NCBI GenBank assembly: GCA_035527835.1
Contig: DATKZS010000088.1
Span: 1 to 33,986 of the forward strand
Reading direction: 5' to 3'
DNA length: 33,986 bases
DNA from: DATKZS01 sp035527835 [NCBI: bacterium]
Lineage (GTDB): Bacteria; RBG-13-61-14
Under the pieces are notes generated by a model. That model made no database searches. It saw nothing but the letters and a program-made list of their open reading frames with translations, and was not told the DNA's origin. The position numbers and the translations under genes were made by a program. Position 1 is the first letter of the stretch, and each line of letters opens with the position of its first letter. Positions 7,263 through 15,327 of this stretch are shown here, piece by piece.

Positions 7263-7585
7263 TCAGCCCCCCTGGATCTTGTTGATCAGTTTTTTGGCGT
7301 CCACCGGCTTCTGGAACAGCCACTTGGCGGGCCATTCCTGGCCCATGACGTGCTGGAACTGCTCCGGCCCTTCCTCGCGCACCTTGTCCATGAGCCTTCT
7401 GGCGTTACCGAGTCCGCCACCGCGACCTTCACCTCGCCCAGCGGCCCCGCCTCCACCGCGGCCTCCTTGACGCCGATCACAGGGACCTCGGGAGACAGTC
7501 TCCTGATGACTGCGCAGGCAAACTCGTTCCGGCCGAAATTCCTCTCTTTCGACCCGAGCCTCAATATTGGGAGAATTCGCTCCAT
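7263..7585 (-). pseudogene. Frameshifted remnant upstream of the histidine kinase, family uncertain
   Basis: Two minus-strand frames together give one continuous protein. The first reads RNEFACAVIRRLSPEVPVIG, then KEAAVEAGPLGEVKVAVADS. The second reads NARRLMDKVREEGPEQFQHV, then MGQEWPAKWLFQKPVDAKKL and INKIQGG. They join at about 7408 if a single base is restored. The stop is 32 bases upstream of the kinase start, so the gene belonged to the same operon. The end (WLFQKPVDAKKLINKI) resembles the K-P motif and last helix of a receiver domain, which would suit a kinase neighbour, but the rest does not match a receiver clearly. The N-terminus may also be lost where the nearby MITE begins. Function unassigned. 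Confidence 0.5.
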
Positions 7586-7618
7586 AAGAAATTGACCCTA
7601 TCAAACGGGAAAGAATTC

Positions 7619-7882
7619 CACTCTGGTCCAAAATAGGCGCTAAGAAAAACGCCAAGGCGCCAAGAGCGCCAAGGTTCGCCAAGTAAAACCGAATGTTTAT
7701 TGGCGGCAAGTCTCAGAAAAAGCCGCATCGCCTTGACTCCAACCTGCTTGGCGAACCTGCTAACGGGAACACCAAGAAAGATTAAACTGCCGGGAGGCCG
7801 GCTTGAGAATTTAATAAAAACATCGCCCTTGGCGTTCTTGGCGCCTTGGCGGTTTTCCGGTCCGTTTATTTTGGACAGCACT
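7619..7882. mobile_element. MITE-like palindromic element, copy A (264 bp)
   Basis: The element begins CACTCTGGTCCAAAATA and ends TATTTTGGACAGCACT. Terminal inverted repeats extend about 50 bp inward through iterated cgccaag units (gtccaaaataggcgctaaga on the left against gtccaaaataaacggaccgg on the complement of the right). It has no coding capacity. It is flanked by the identical 10-base sequence GAAAGAATTC at 7609-7618 and 7883-7892, consistent with a target-site duplication. The right duplication overlaps the fdhE stop codon. Its centre is alignable with copy B at 20433-20694. Confidence 0.82.
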
Positions 7883-7890
7883 GAAAGAAT

Positions 7891-8718
7891 TCACGAAATG
7901 GCTACATACGGCAAATTCCGCTGACAGCCTTGTTTTTCCGCGATGAGGTCCAGATAGAGGTTTGCTATTGCTTCCAGGAGCGGGATCCATTCCGCGTCCA
8001 TGCCCAGTTGGCGCGTGTCAGTTGAATTCAGATAGCGCCGGCACGACCCGCAGGTCTCAATCCAGCGGGGCGCGTCGTTTTCCCTGATTATCTCCAGGGC
8101 GCCCTCCTTGGCGCAGAATGGGCACTTCAACCGCGGGAATTCCCGGTCCATTCCGCAGACCGAGCATACCAGGAACCGCTGCCCGGTTTCTCCCCGAAGC
8201 AGGGACAGTCCCGGCGCGGCCCCGCAATAAGGGCAGGAGCTGATTTCGTCATGGCTTTCGGACCGAGTCCCGGGTCCGGCCCATACCATTCTGCTGGCAT
8301 AAGGCGCGGCTCCGGCCCGTCCGAAGAATAAAAGCGCATCCGGTTCAACTCCGGTCTCCGATGAGAGTCTCGCCAGGGCCTTGAGATCGCCGAACCGCGC
8401 GGCCTCAACCACCTCCGGCAATCTCTCGAAATTGCCCGCAAGCTTTTGCAGCTGCTCCCGCACCGGCAAGTTTTCCCCGAGCGATTCCGACGCTTTTTGA
8501 TAAAGCCTTGCCAGGACCGCGGCGTCCGGCGCCAAGGACCCGGGTTTTAGAGGCGGTTTTATTGGGGCGGGGCCCGGCGGGATCGCGTCATAGGCCTCGA
8601 TTTGGGCGCGGTAGAGCGCGAGCCGGAAAGAAAGATATTCCGCGGGAACATAGGGTACCCGCTGGAGCGATTCGAAGCCCTTCAGTATGCGCTCGCGCCG
8701 GCCGGGGGAATCTTTCAT
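7891..8718 (-). CDS. fdhE: Formate dehydrogenase accessory protein FdhE
   Basis: This 275-residue cytoplasmic protein has the FdhE zinc/iron-binding pattern: CPYCGAAPGLS, then CSVCGMDREFPRLKCPFC, then CGSCRRYL, that is four CXXC pairs in the C-terminal half. FdhE is needed to mature exported N-type formate dehydrogenases, probably acting on the selenocysteine/molybdenum enzyme before translocation. The length is near the family norm (about 300). It is the last gene of the fdh operon, starting 6 bases after the hybB-like gene. Its TGA stop (7891-7893) lies inside the apparent target-site duplication of MITE copy A, so the insertion hit the very end of the gene without truncating it. Confidence 0.9.
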   Translation of the reverse strand: MKDSPGRRERILKGFESLQRVPYVPAEYLSFRLALYRAQIEAYDAIPPGPAPIKPPLKPGSLAPDAAVLARLYQKASESLGENLPVREQLQKLAGNFERLPEVVEAARFGDLKALARLSSETGVEPDALLFFGRAGAAPYASRMVWAGPGTRSESHDEISSCPYCGAAPGLSLLRGETGQRFLVCSVCGMDREFPRLKCPFCAKEGALEIIRENDAPRWIETCGSCRRYLNSTDTRQLGMDAEWIPLLEAIANLYLDLIAEKQGCQRNLPYVAIS

Positions 8719-8724
8719 GTCCGT

Positions 8725-10008
8725 TCAGCGCGATTCTTCCGCCTTCGGCAGAATCGGCAGGAGCTTGACCCCGAGACCAAAGAAAAAGAAGAGCGCGGCG
8801 ATCAGCGAGATGACAATCGCCCACTCGATCATGCTGGGGTAATAGGTGCTGACCGAGCCGCCGGGCAGGGTTCCGGGCAGGTTCATCCCGAGCAACACCA
8901 CATTGAGCCGGTTGAAAATCACGCCTCCGAGGGCGAGAACCGCGCTGAGCGCCAGCAGGCTCTTGTTGCCCCTGAGTTTTTGAGTGGAAAGCAGGACGAG
9001 CGGGATTATGCCCCCCGCGATGATCTCGATCAGAAATTGGGCGCCGTCTCTTCCGGAAAACGCCAGGCCGATCTCGCCGCGGATGATGACATCCGCGATC
9101 CGGAGCGTATAGTAAACCCCCAGCGCGCCTGCAAGGACTTGGCCCATTTTGCCGAGCATGGCCCAATGGAAGGGGCGGTCGAAGAAATAGGAAACCATCA
9201 GGTCCATCAGCATCACCAGGGCGATTCCCGAGACCACGGCGGAGAGGAAAAACAGGAGTGACATGATCGGCGACCACCAGAGATGGCTGAGCTTGTCGGG
9301 CATCAGCAGGAAGAGCGAGCCGAGTGAAGACTGATGCATGGTTGAAAAGGTTACGGCGGCGACGATCAGAATCACCGGGACTCCAATGCGTTTGAAGGAA
9401 TCGCGGGTCAGAAAAGCGACCACGGCGAAAACCACCAACGCCAGGCCCGCCATCCAGATCTGGTGCGACATCAGAAAGACGAAAAACGCGAGCGCGAGCA
9501 CGGTGTAGATGGGAGACAAGTCCCTCCAGAGGTCCCGAAGTTTATCCCAGCCGAAGCGTTCAAAAACGGTGGGCGCGAATTCCAGCCCCAGGACCGTCAC
9601 GTAGAGCGCGATGCACCAGGAAACCTCGTACATCGCCGAGTGCTCCGGCCGTTGCACTCCCAGTTGCCAGAAGTGCCAGGGGAGTCCGAGGTCCGCCAGC
9701 AGGGTCACCATCACGAACGAGTAGCTTAAAAGCCCCATCCAGACCGCGGGACGCGCCAGGGGATGAAAGTCCTCGGCCATGAATACATAAACGATGCCCG
9801 CGGTGACGAACGCCCCGCCGGCCAGCGCGATCCAGACCAGGTCAAAGACAATCCAGAGTCCCCAGGGGTAATTGTCGCTGAGGTTGGTCGTGGCGCCCAG
9901 CCCGAACGCGAACCGGGCGAGGAACGCGAACGCGCCGATCGCCATCAGCGCCATCAGGGTTGCGACCTTTCTGGTAAACAGATCCTTTTTCACTATTTCA
10001 TAGTGCAT
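8725..10008 (-). CDS. HybB/NrfD-family quinone-interacting membrane subunit
   Basis: This is a 427-residue polytopic protein with about ten hydrophobic helices and no haem-ligating pattern, belonging to the NrfD/PsrC/HybB superfamily. Typical features are the first helix after a short cytoplasmic N-terminus, NYPWGLWIVFDLVWIALAGG, and the LGLPWHFW and FLMSHQIWMAG segments. In this complex it should anchor the periplasmic catalytic and ferredoxin-like subunits and pass electrons to the quinone pool, taking the place of the cytochrome b556 subunit (FdnI) of E. coli. It starts 3 bases after the stop of fdhB and is followed by fdhE after 6 bases, so it is a core part of the operon. Proton coupling cannot be judged from sequence alone. 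Confidence 0.88.
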   Translation of the reverse strand: MHYEIVKKDLFTRKVATLMALMAIGAFAFLARFAFGLGATTNLSDNYPWGLWIVFDLVWIALAGGAFVTAGIVYVFMAEDFHPLARPAVWMGLLSYSFVMVTLLADLGLPWHFWQLGVQRPEHSAMYEVSWCIALYVTVLGLEFAPTVFERFGWDKLRDLWRDLSPIYTVLALAFFVFLMSHQIWMAGLALVVFAVVAFLTRDSFKRIGVPVILIVAAVTFSTMHQSSLGSLFLLMPDKLSHLWWSPIMSLLFFLSAVVSGIALVMLMDLMVSYFFDRPFHWAMLGKMGQVLAGALGVYYTLRIADVIIRGEIGLAFSGRDGAQFLIEIIAGGIIPLVLLSTQKLRGNKSLLALSAVLALGGVIFNRLNVVLLGMNLPGTLPGGSVSTYYPSMIEWAIVISLIAALFFFFGLGVKLLPILPKAEESR

Positions 10009-10011
10009 CGC

Positions 10012-10884
10012 TTACTCCTTGTTACCCTGTTCTTCGCTGGCGGAGACCTTATCTTTGCGCTGTTTGAGCAGGTACACCGCGGTCAGCAACCCTCCCAGTC
10101 CCATCACCGCGGGCGAGACCGCCTCCAGGGCGATCTTGGAATAATACGGATAGGAGCGCTCGCCGAGGTCCATGCGGAACCCGAGTTTTTCAAACGGGAC
10201 GGAAGCGAGGTACAGATGAGCTGTCCCGCCGGCTTCCTTCTCGCCGTAAATATGGGAGACATATTTGCCGGGCGAGGCTTTGATTCTCTCCCGCGCTTGG
10301 GCGAGCAACTGGTCCCGCTCGCCGAATTTAAGGGCGCCGGAAGGGCAGGCCTTGACGCATGCCGGCAGATGCTGGCTCTCCGTGAATGAATTCTGCTCTT
10401 CCTTGGTCTGGAGCTTGCCGTTTAATTCCTGGGGCGTAACCGTCGCGGTGATCCGCTCGTGGCAAAGGGTGCATTTATGAATCTTGGGGGCCAGAGAATC
10501 CCAATCCGCCGTGGGAACGCCGAAGGGGCAGGCCCATACGCAGTAGCGGCAGCCCATGCATTTTTTGGAATCGTAGGTCACCGGGCCTTCCGGGGTCTTG
10601 TGCAGCGCCGTTACCGGGCAGGCGGAGACGCAGGCCGGCTCATTGCAGTGCATGCATTGGCGTTTGGCGAATATCCATTTGACTTCGCCATCATTGGCCT
10701 CGAGCTCATTAAAAGTGACCACGCAAAGGTTCTTGGCCGACAACGCCGGCGGATTCTGATACCCGCCTTCCTTGGCGAAAAAGCCGGTTTTTTCCGCCGG
10801 CAGATCGTGGGCGGCCTTGCATGCCACCTGGCAGGCGCGGCAGCCGATGCAACGAGTGGTATCTATCAGCGTGGCGAGACTCAT
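10012..10884 (-). CDS. fdhB: Formate dehydrogenase iron-sulphur (beta) subunit
   Basis: This 290-residue FdnH/HybA-type ferredoxin subunit carries four [4Fe-4S] cysteine groups: CIGCRACQVACK at the N-terminus, CMHCNEPACVSACP, CMGCRYCVWACPFG, and CTLCHERI with CVKACPSGAL. A C-terminal membrane helix (AVMGLGGLLTAVYLL) is followed by basic residues, as in FdnH, and would tether the subunit on the outer face. It has no signal peptide of its own and would travel with the Tat-exported alpha subunit. Its ATG overlaps the fdhA stop (ATGA), indicating translational coupling. It wires the molybdenum site to the HybB-like membrane subunit. Confidence 0.92.
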   Translation of the reverse strand: MSLATLIDTTRCIGCRACQVACKAAHDLPAEKTGFFAKEGGYQNPPALSAKNLCVVTFNELEANDGEVKWIFAKRQCMHCNEPACVSACPVTALHKTPEGPVTYDSKKCMGCRYCVWACPFGVPTADWDSLAPKIHKCTLCHERITATVTPQELNGKLQTKEEQNSFTESQHLPACVKACPSGALKFGERDQLLAQARERIKASPGKYVSHIYGEKEAGGTAHLYLASVPFEKLGFRMDLGERSYPYYSKIALEAVSPAVMGLGGLLTAVYLLKQRKDKVSASEEQGNKE

Positions 10885-13800
10885 GAGGCAACTCCTTTCT
10901 CCGCTTTGACCAGGTCGCAGAGGAAAGCCTTGTATTCCGGGATCATGGTGTTGGGGCCTCCCACATGGGGGGTCAGCTCATTGGCGCTGGGCCCTGGAGC
11001 CAGGCCGGCATAGCCGAAGTGCCAGATGATCCCCACCTGGTGGACCTTTTTGCCGTTGATCTGGAAGGGCTTGAAGCGGCGCGTGACCACTGCATACAGG
11101 GTGATCGCTCCGCGCTTGGTGGAGACGGTCACCTGATCGCCGTTCTTGACGCCTTTTTCCGCGGCCAGTTCCCGGCTGATCTCGACGAACGCGTTGGGCT
11201 GGAGTTCCACCAGCCAGGGCAGATTGCGGGTCATGGCCCCGGCCTGCCAGTGCTCGGCCACCCGGTAGGTGGTGGCCACAATGGGGAACTGCTCCGGCGA
11301 CCCGACCTCCTCCGGATGCAAGACCTTGGCCACGGGACTGAACTGTTGACTGGAGAAGGTGTTTCTGGTCGGGCTCTCCAGCGGCTCGTAATGCTCGGGC
11401 AGGGGTCCGTCCAGCAGGGTGTTGGCAAAGAAGCAGGCGTGCCCTTCTTGGGTCATAATGAACGAGTAGCGGCCCTCGGGGTTCTCGCTGCCGTCCGGAT
11501 TTTGCAGAGGCGGCCACGGCCCGTCCGGCACGTCTCCCACCCATTTGCCGGCGGCCCAGTCATAGGAGACCACGGCCTTATGCGGCGCGTAGGGCTGTCC
11601 CTTGGCGTTGCAGGAGGCGCGGTTATAGAGGATCCGGCGATTCACCGGCCAGGCGAAGGCCCAGCCCGGCTGCAGGCCGAGGGGGTCCTTGTCGGGAGCG
11701 GAGCGCACGCGCTTGGCCATGATGTTGCCGTCCTCGGTGAAGCTCCCGCCGTGGAGCCAGTTTCCGCAGGAAGTGCTGCCGTCCGCGGCCAGGGCCGCGA
11801 AGCTCGGCACCTGCTGGCCGGCTTTGAACTGCTTCCCCTTGAACACGGTGTCGGCCAGGAATTTGCCGTTCATTTCCTTGGCCACCAGGGCCGGCTCCGG
11901 CTCCTCGCCGTGCCCGTAGTTCCAGTCCAGGTTGACGACCGGGTCCGCGAGCGCCCCGCCCTTGGCGGCGTACAGCTTTTTCACGGCCTGGCAAAGCCGG
12001 TCAATGATCCAGAGGTCGGGCTTGGAATCGCCGAGGGGCTTGATGGCGGCATAGCGCCACTGCATCCAGCGGCCGGAGTTGGAGATACTGCCTTCCTTTT
12101 CCATCGAGGAGCAGGCCGGAAGCACGAAGACCTCGGTCTGAATCTCCGAGGAATTCACGCCCGGCCGCTTCCAGAAGTCCATGGTCTCGGTTTCCCAGAG
12201 GTCCACTCCCACCATCCATTTCAGGTTGTGCAGGGCCTTGCGCTCGCGGCGGCAGTCCGGACCGCCCACGGCCGGATTCTGCCCCATCAGGATCAGCCCC
12301 TCGATCTTGCCCTTCTGCATGGCCTCGAACAGCATGATGTGGGAATAGTTGCCCGAGCGCTTGGGAAGATAATGGTAAGCGAAATCGTTGTCCGCGGCGG
12401 CGGCGTCGCCATAGAAGGCCTTGAGTATGCTCACCAGGTATTTGGGATAATTCTGCCACCAGTTGGCGCTCCGGGGGTCCCGAGAGGGAGGACCATACTT
12501 TTCGAGGTAGGTCTTCAGGTCAACATCGTCCGCGGTGGGCGAGGCCAGGTATCCGGGCAACAGATGGAAGAGCAGGGCTTGGTCGGTCGAGCCTTGCACG
12601 TTGGACTCGCCGCGCATGGCGTCAATCCCGCCGCCGGCCACGCCGATGTTGCCCATGAGGAGCTGGAGAATGGCGTAACTCCGAATGTTTTGCGTGGAGT
12701 GCGAGGACTGAGTGGCGCCCATGGCATAGAGGATAACCGCGGATTTTTCCGGGCGGGCGGTCTGGCAAAAGAGCTCCGCGAACTTGACGATCTTTTCCTC
12801 CGGGGCCCCGGTGCTCCGGGAAGCGCGCTCGACAGTGTAGCGGGAGAAATGGCGCTTCATGACCTGATGGACGCAGTTCGGGTCCTGCAAGGTCGGGTCC
12901 TTCTTGATGAGGCCTTCATCATCCGTCTGGAACCCCCACTTCTCCTTGTCGTATTTGCCTTCCGTGAGCTCCCCGAACAGCCCATCGTTAAACGTGAATT
13001 CAGGGGACACCAGGAAGCTGGCATTGGTGTGGGTGACAAGGTAGTCATGGTTGACGAGGTCGCGGGTCAGCGCGTAATTGATGAGCGCGTTGATCAGGGC
13101 GATGTCCGTGCCCGAGCGGAGCGGCACGTAGAGGTCGGCAAGCGCCGAGGTCCGGGTCACCCGCGGGTCCACGGAAACGATCTTGGCCCCCTTGTCCCGC
13201 GCGCGCAACGCCCATTTGAACGCCATGGAATGGTTTTCAGCGGGGTTAGCCCCGATGATCACAATCAGGTCCGAGTTGATGAGATCAATCCAGTGATTGG
13301 TCATCGCCCCACGTCCGAAAGATGCGGCCAAACTGGCCACGGTGGGCGCGTGTCACAATCGGGCTTGATGCTCTAAATACACCACCCCCAGGCTCCGCGC
13401 CCACTTGCTGTAGGCGTAACACTCTTCGTTGTCAAGGGCCGCGCCGCCCAGGCAGGCCAACCCCTCGGTCCGATTCACCACCCGGCCTTGATCGTCCGCG
13501 GTCACGAAGCTCTGGTCCCGGGTGGCCTTGATGTTCTCGGCGATCTTCGCAATCGCCCATTCCCAGTCCTTTTCCTCCCAGGACTTGCTCCCGGGAGCGC
13601 GATACTTCACCTTGGTCAGACGCCGATCGTTGTTGGCGATCTGGTACATGGCCGAGCCTTTGCTGCACAAGGAGCCCTCATTGATCGGATGGTCCGGGTC
13701 ACCCTCCACGTTGACGATCTTGCCGTCCGCCGCCGTGACCAGCGCCCCGCAGCCGACTCCACAGTAAGGGCAGATCGTGCTGGTCAGCCTGCCCTTCTTG

Positions 13801-13913
13801 AACGCGCCTTCTTTCTTCTCGGCGTAAGCGATGGTGGGTTGGAGGTCGAGACCCAAAAACCCCAGCAAGCCTCCGCTCACGGCCAGGAACTTTCTTTTTG
13901 AAATGTCAACCAT
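10881..13913 (-). CDS. fdhA: Selenocysteine-containing formate dehydrogenase alpha subunit
   Basis: This is a full-length (about 1010 residues) FdnG-type molybdopterin formate dehydrogenase. The frame is interrupted only by TGA at 13353-13355, codon 187. It lies between EHQARL and HAPTVASLAASFGRGAMTNH, exactly where the family has selenocysteine. A bSECIS-like hairpin follows. C48, C51, C55 (CPYCGVGC) and C83 (GSLCSKG) bind the [4Fe-4S] cluster. An N-terminal export signal begins MVDISKRKFLAVSGG. It fits the Tat pattern except that the twin arginine is KR. The enzyme oxidises formate to CO2 at the periplasmic face. ATG 13913 follows AGGAGGAGG. Annotation software that ignores selenocysteine will split this gene in two. 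Confidence 0.95.
13324..13355 (-). promoter_or_regulatory. Selenocysteine UGA with adjacent bacterial SECIS hairpin
   Basis: The UGA occupies 13353-13355. Starting 13 bases downstream, GUGGCC (13340-13335) can pair with GGCCGC (13329-13324), closing a five-base loop AGUUU. A short stem-loop with exposed G-U at this distance is what the SelB elongation factor recognises in bacterial fdh mRNAs. This implies that the organism carries selA, selB, selC and selD elsewhere. Confidence 0.8.
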
Positions 13914-14382
13914 GCACTCCTCCTCCTATGATAAACGTCTCCTCAAACCTTGTTGCCTTGCGAAGTTACATCGAATTCAGCCTTCCGCTGAAACTCCGGT
14001 TGGGAAGTCCTCCCAAACCCGGCCGTTCTTCAAGGGGTGATAAATCACGTTCAAAAACTTCCGCTCTCCTAAACGATTCCGTCAACTGACCCGTAATGCC
14101 CTATTGGGGGGCCCGAACTCCGAACACACTCTGGACTCCTGGTAAATATTATCGGTGCCAAACAAATCCCGCACTCTTCCATCTGCTGATAAAGGCAATA
14201 ATCATTCCTTTCAGGCACAAAAGAGCGGATTTGTAACCCTCTGTAAAGTTTATATTATGCCGTTTTGACTGGCGATTCAGGGAGGGCGGTACTGTCAATT
14301 TTTTTTTCAGAATGAAGCAATCTTTAACAGGGAATTTGAAAAGGAGTCAGCATTAAAAATTTTAACTTGCGCTGGGAGGGGG
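13914..14382. other. Upstream regulatory region of the fdh operon, no gene
   Basis: About 470 bases without a plausible coding sequence, visibly more A/T-rich than the flanks. It must carry the fdh promoter. A TGGCAC occurs on the minus strand (rc of 14155-14160), but without a properly spaced TTGC element. TTGACA-like and TATAAT-like words occur without convincing spacing. No riboswitch fold or operator could be identified by eye. Confidence 0.4.
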
Positions 14383-14706
14383 TTTAACCGCAGCGACTTA
14401 AGAGGACGAAAAGAAATCATTGCTGTCCAAAACACAAATCGCATGAAAGATTTTTTTCAGCGCAAAGACGCAAAGAGCGCAAAGGTTTTTGTTTTATCTG
14501 TACTTTGGGAGAGGCCGCGTTTTATCAGCCTCATTCCCGGAGTTCTCGGAAAATTGGTTACCCTGCTTGGCTATTTGCCTCCCATTGGGAAAAACGCGAT
14601 TTTACTTTGCGTTCTTTGCGCCTTTGCGCTGATAAAAATCTGTTTGGGACAAGAGTGAAAAGAAATAATTTTTTTATCTCCGCGTCCTCTGGGTCTCTGC
14701 GGTTAA
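14383..14706. repeat. Outer palindromic element (ttaaccgcag...ctctgcggtta), split by MITE copy C
   Basis: The left arm tttaaccgcagcgacttaag followed by aggac (14383-14407) is the inverse of the right arm gcgtcctctgggtctctgcg followed by gttaaa (about 14682-14706), with a few mismatches. The inner element at 14418-14656 lies between the arms, so an older palindrome appears to have been hit by a younger one. Confidence 0.65.
14418..14656. mobile_element. MITE-like palindromic element, copy C (239 bp, cgcaaag subtype)
   Basis: It begins CATTGCTGTCCAAAAC and ends GTTTGGGACAAGAGT, matching the ends of copies A and B. Internal arms use cgcaaag units (gcgcaaagacgcaaagagcg on the left, ctttgcgttctttgcgcctt on the right) instead of cgccaag. 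GAAAAGAAAT occurs on both sides (14408-14417 and 14657-14666) as a likely target-site duplication; 13 of 14 bases match if extended. It has no coding capacity. Confidence 0.75.
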
Positions 14707-14716
14707 AAAAATTTTT

Positions 14717-15325
14717 CTACTCGTCATCCTTTCTGGGCCAGATGACCACGAAGCGGCCGATGTCCTTGCCCTCGCTCATGGTGATTACGTCCTTTCTGTC
14801 CTTCAGGGTGATGTGCACGATGCGGCGGTCGGCTGGGGACATGGGGTCCAGGGCCATGGCGTTTGCGGTCTGGGCCACGTAATCGGCGGTCTCGCGGGCG
14901 AGCTTGATGAGCTTTTCGTTGTGGCGTCTCTTGTACTGTTCCGCGTCCACGTTGATGGTGATCTTGCGGCGCAGGCGGTGGCTCATGATCTTGGAGATGA
15001 TGTGCTGGAACGCGTCTATGGTCTGGCCGCGCTTGCCGATGAGGCGTCCGGTGGGGTCGCCCTCGATCTCCACCCATACCGATTCGTTCTCGATCTTGAA
15101 CTCGATCTTGGGCATCTCGATGTGGGGGAAGAGCTCGAGGATCTCGCGGGCCACGGCGGCCGCGTCCTTGGCGACCTGATCGAGGTCGAGCGGCTCGGGA
15201 GCGGGCGCGGGCTCGGCTTCCGGCTGGGTCTGCTCGTCGGCGGGCACGTCGTCGGGCTCGGCTTCGCCGTTCTCGCCGTCCATCCGGTCTTTATCCTTGT
15301 CGGATTTGTCGTCTTGATTGGTCAT
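14717..15325 (-). CDS. khpB: KhpB/Jag-type KH-R3H RNA-binding protein
   Basis: This is a 202-residue protein. An acidic, Pro/Glu-rich N-terminal 45 residues is followed by a KH domain with GRLIGKRGQTIDAFQHI (the GXXG loop is GKRG) and a C-terminal R3H domain containing DRRIVH (R-x3-H). This is the Jag/SpoIIIJ-associated protein, known as KhpB in pneumococcus, which binds RNA and affects cell elongation and division. Its start lies 2 bases after the yidC stop, the standard order. The classic N-terminal Jag domain is replaced here by an acidic low-complexity stretch. The stop falls just past an A/T-rich palindromic arm. Confidence 0.92.
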   Translation of the reverse strand: MTNQDDKSDKDKDRMDGENGEAEPDDVPADEQTQPEAEPAPAPEPLDLDQVAKDAAAVAREILELFPHIEMPKIEFKIENESVWVEIEGDPTGRLIGKRGQTIDAFQHIISKIMSHRLRRKITINVDAEQYKRRHNEKLIKLARETADYVAQTANAMALDPMSPADRRIVHITLKDRKDVITMSEGKDIGRFVVIWPRKDDE

Positions 15326-15327
15326 GG

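Noticed and set aside
5413-7470. Long plus-strand open frame of 685 codons opposite the histidine kinase
   Set aside because: It is the antisense shadow of the GC-rich kinase gene. It is rich in His, Glu, Arg and Gly without any family motif, while the minus strand has complete kinase boxes.
10965-13376. 803-codon plus-strand open frame opposite fdhA
   Set aside because: It is the antisense shadow of fdhA, with low-complexity Gly/His/Glu composition and no recognisable domain.
14150-14170. Possible sigma-54 promoter upstream of fdhA (TGGCAC on the minus strand)
   Set aside because: The required TTGC element is not found at the correct 5-base spacing; the sequence after TGGCAC reads cgataatat.
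14440-14660. CRISPR-like iterated short units in intergenic regions
   Set aside because: Units are 7-9 bp, imperfect and arranged as inverted arms. There are no regular repeat-spacer arrays and no cas genes.
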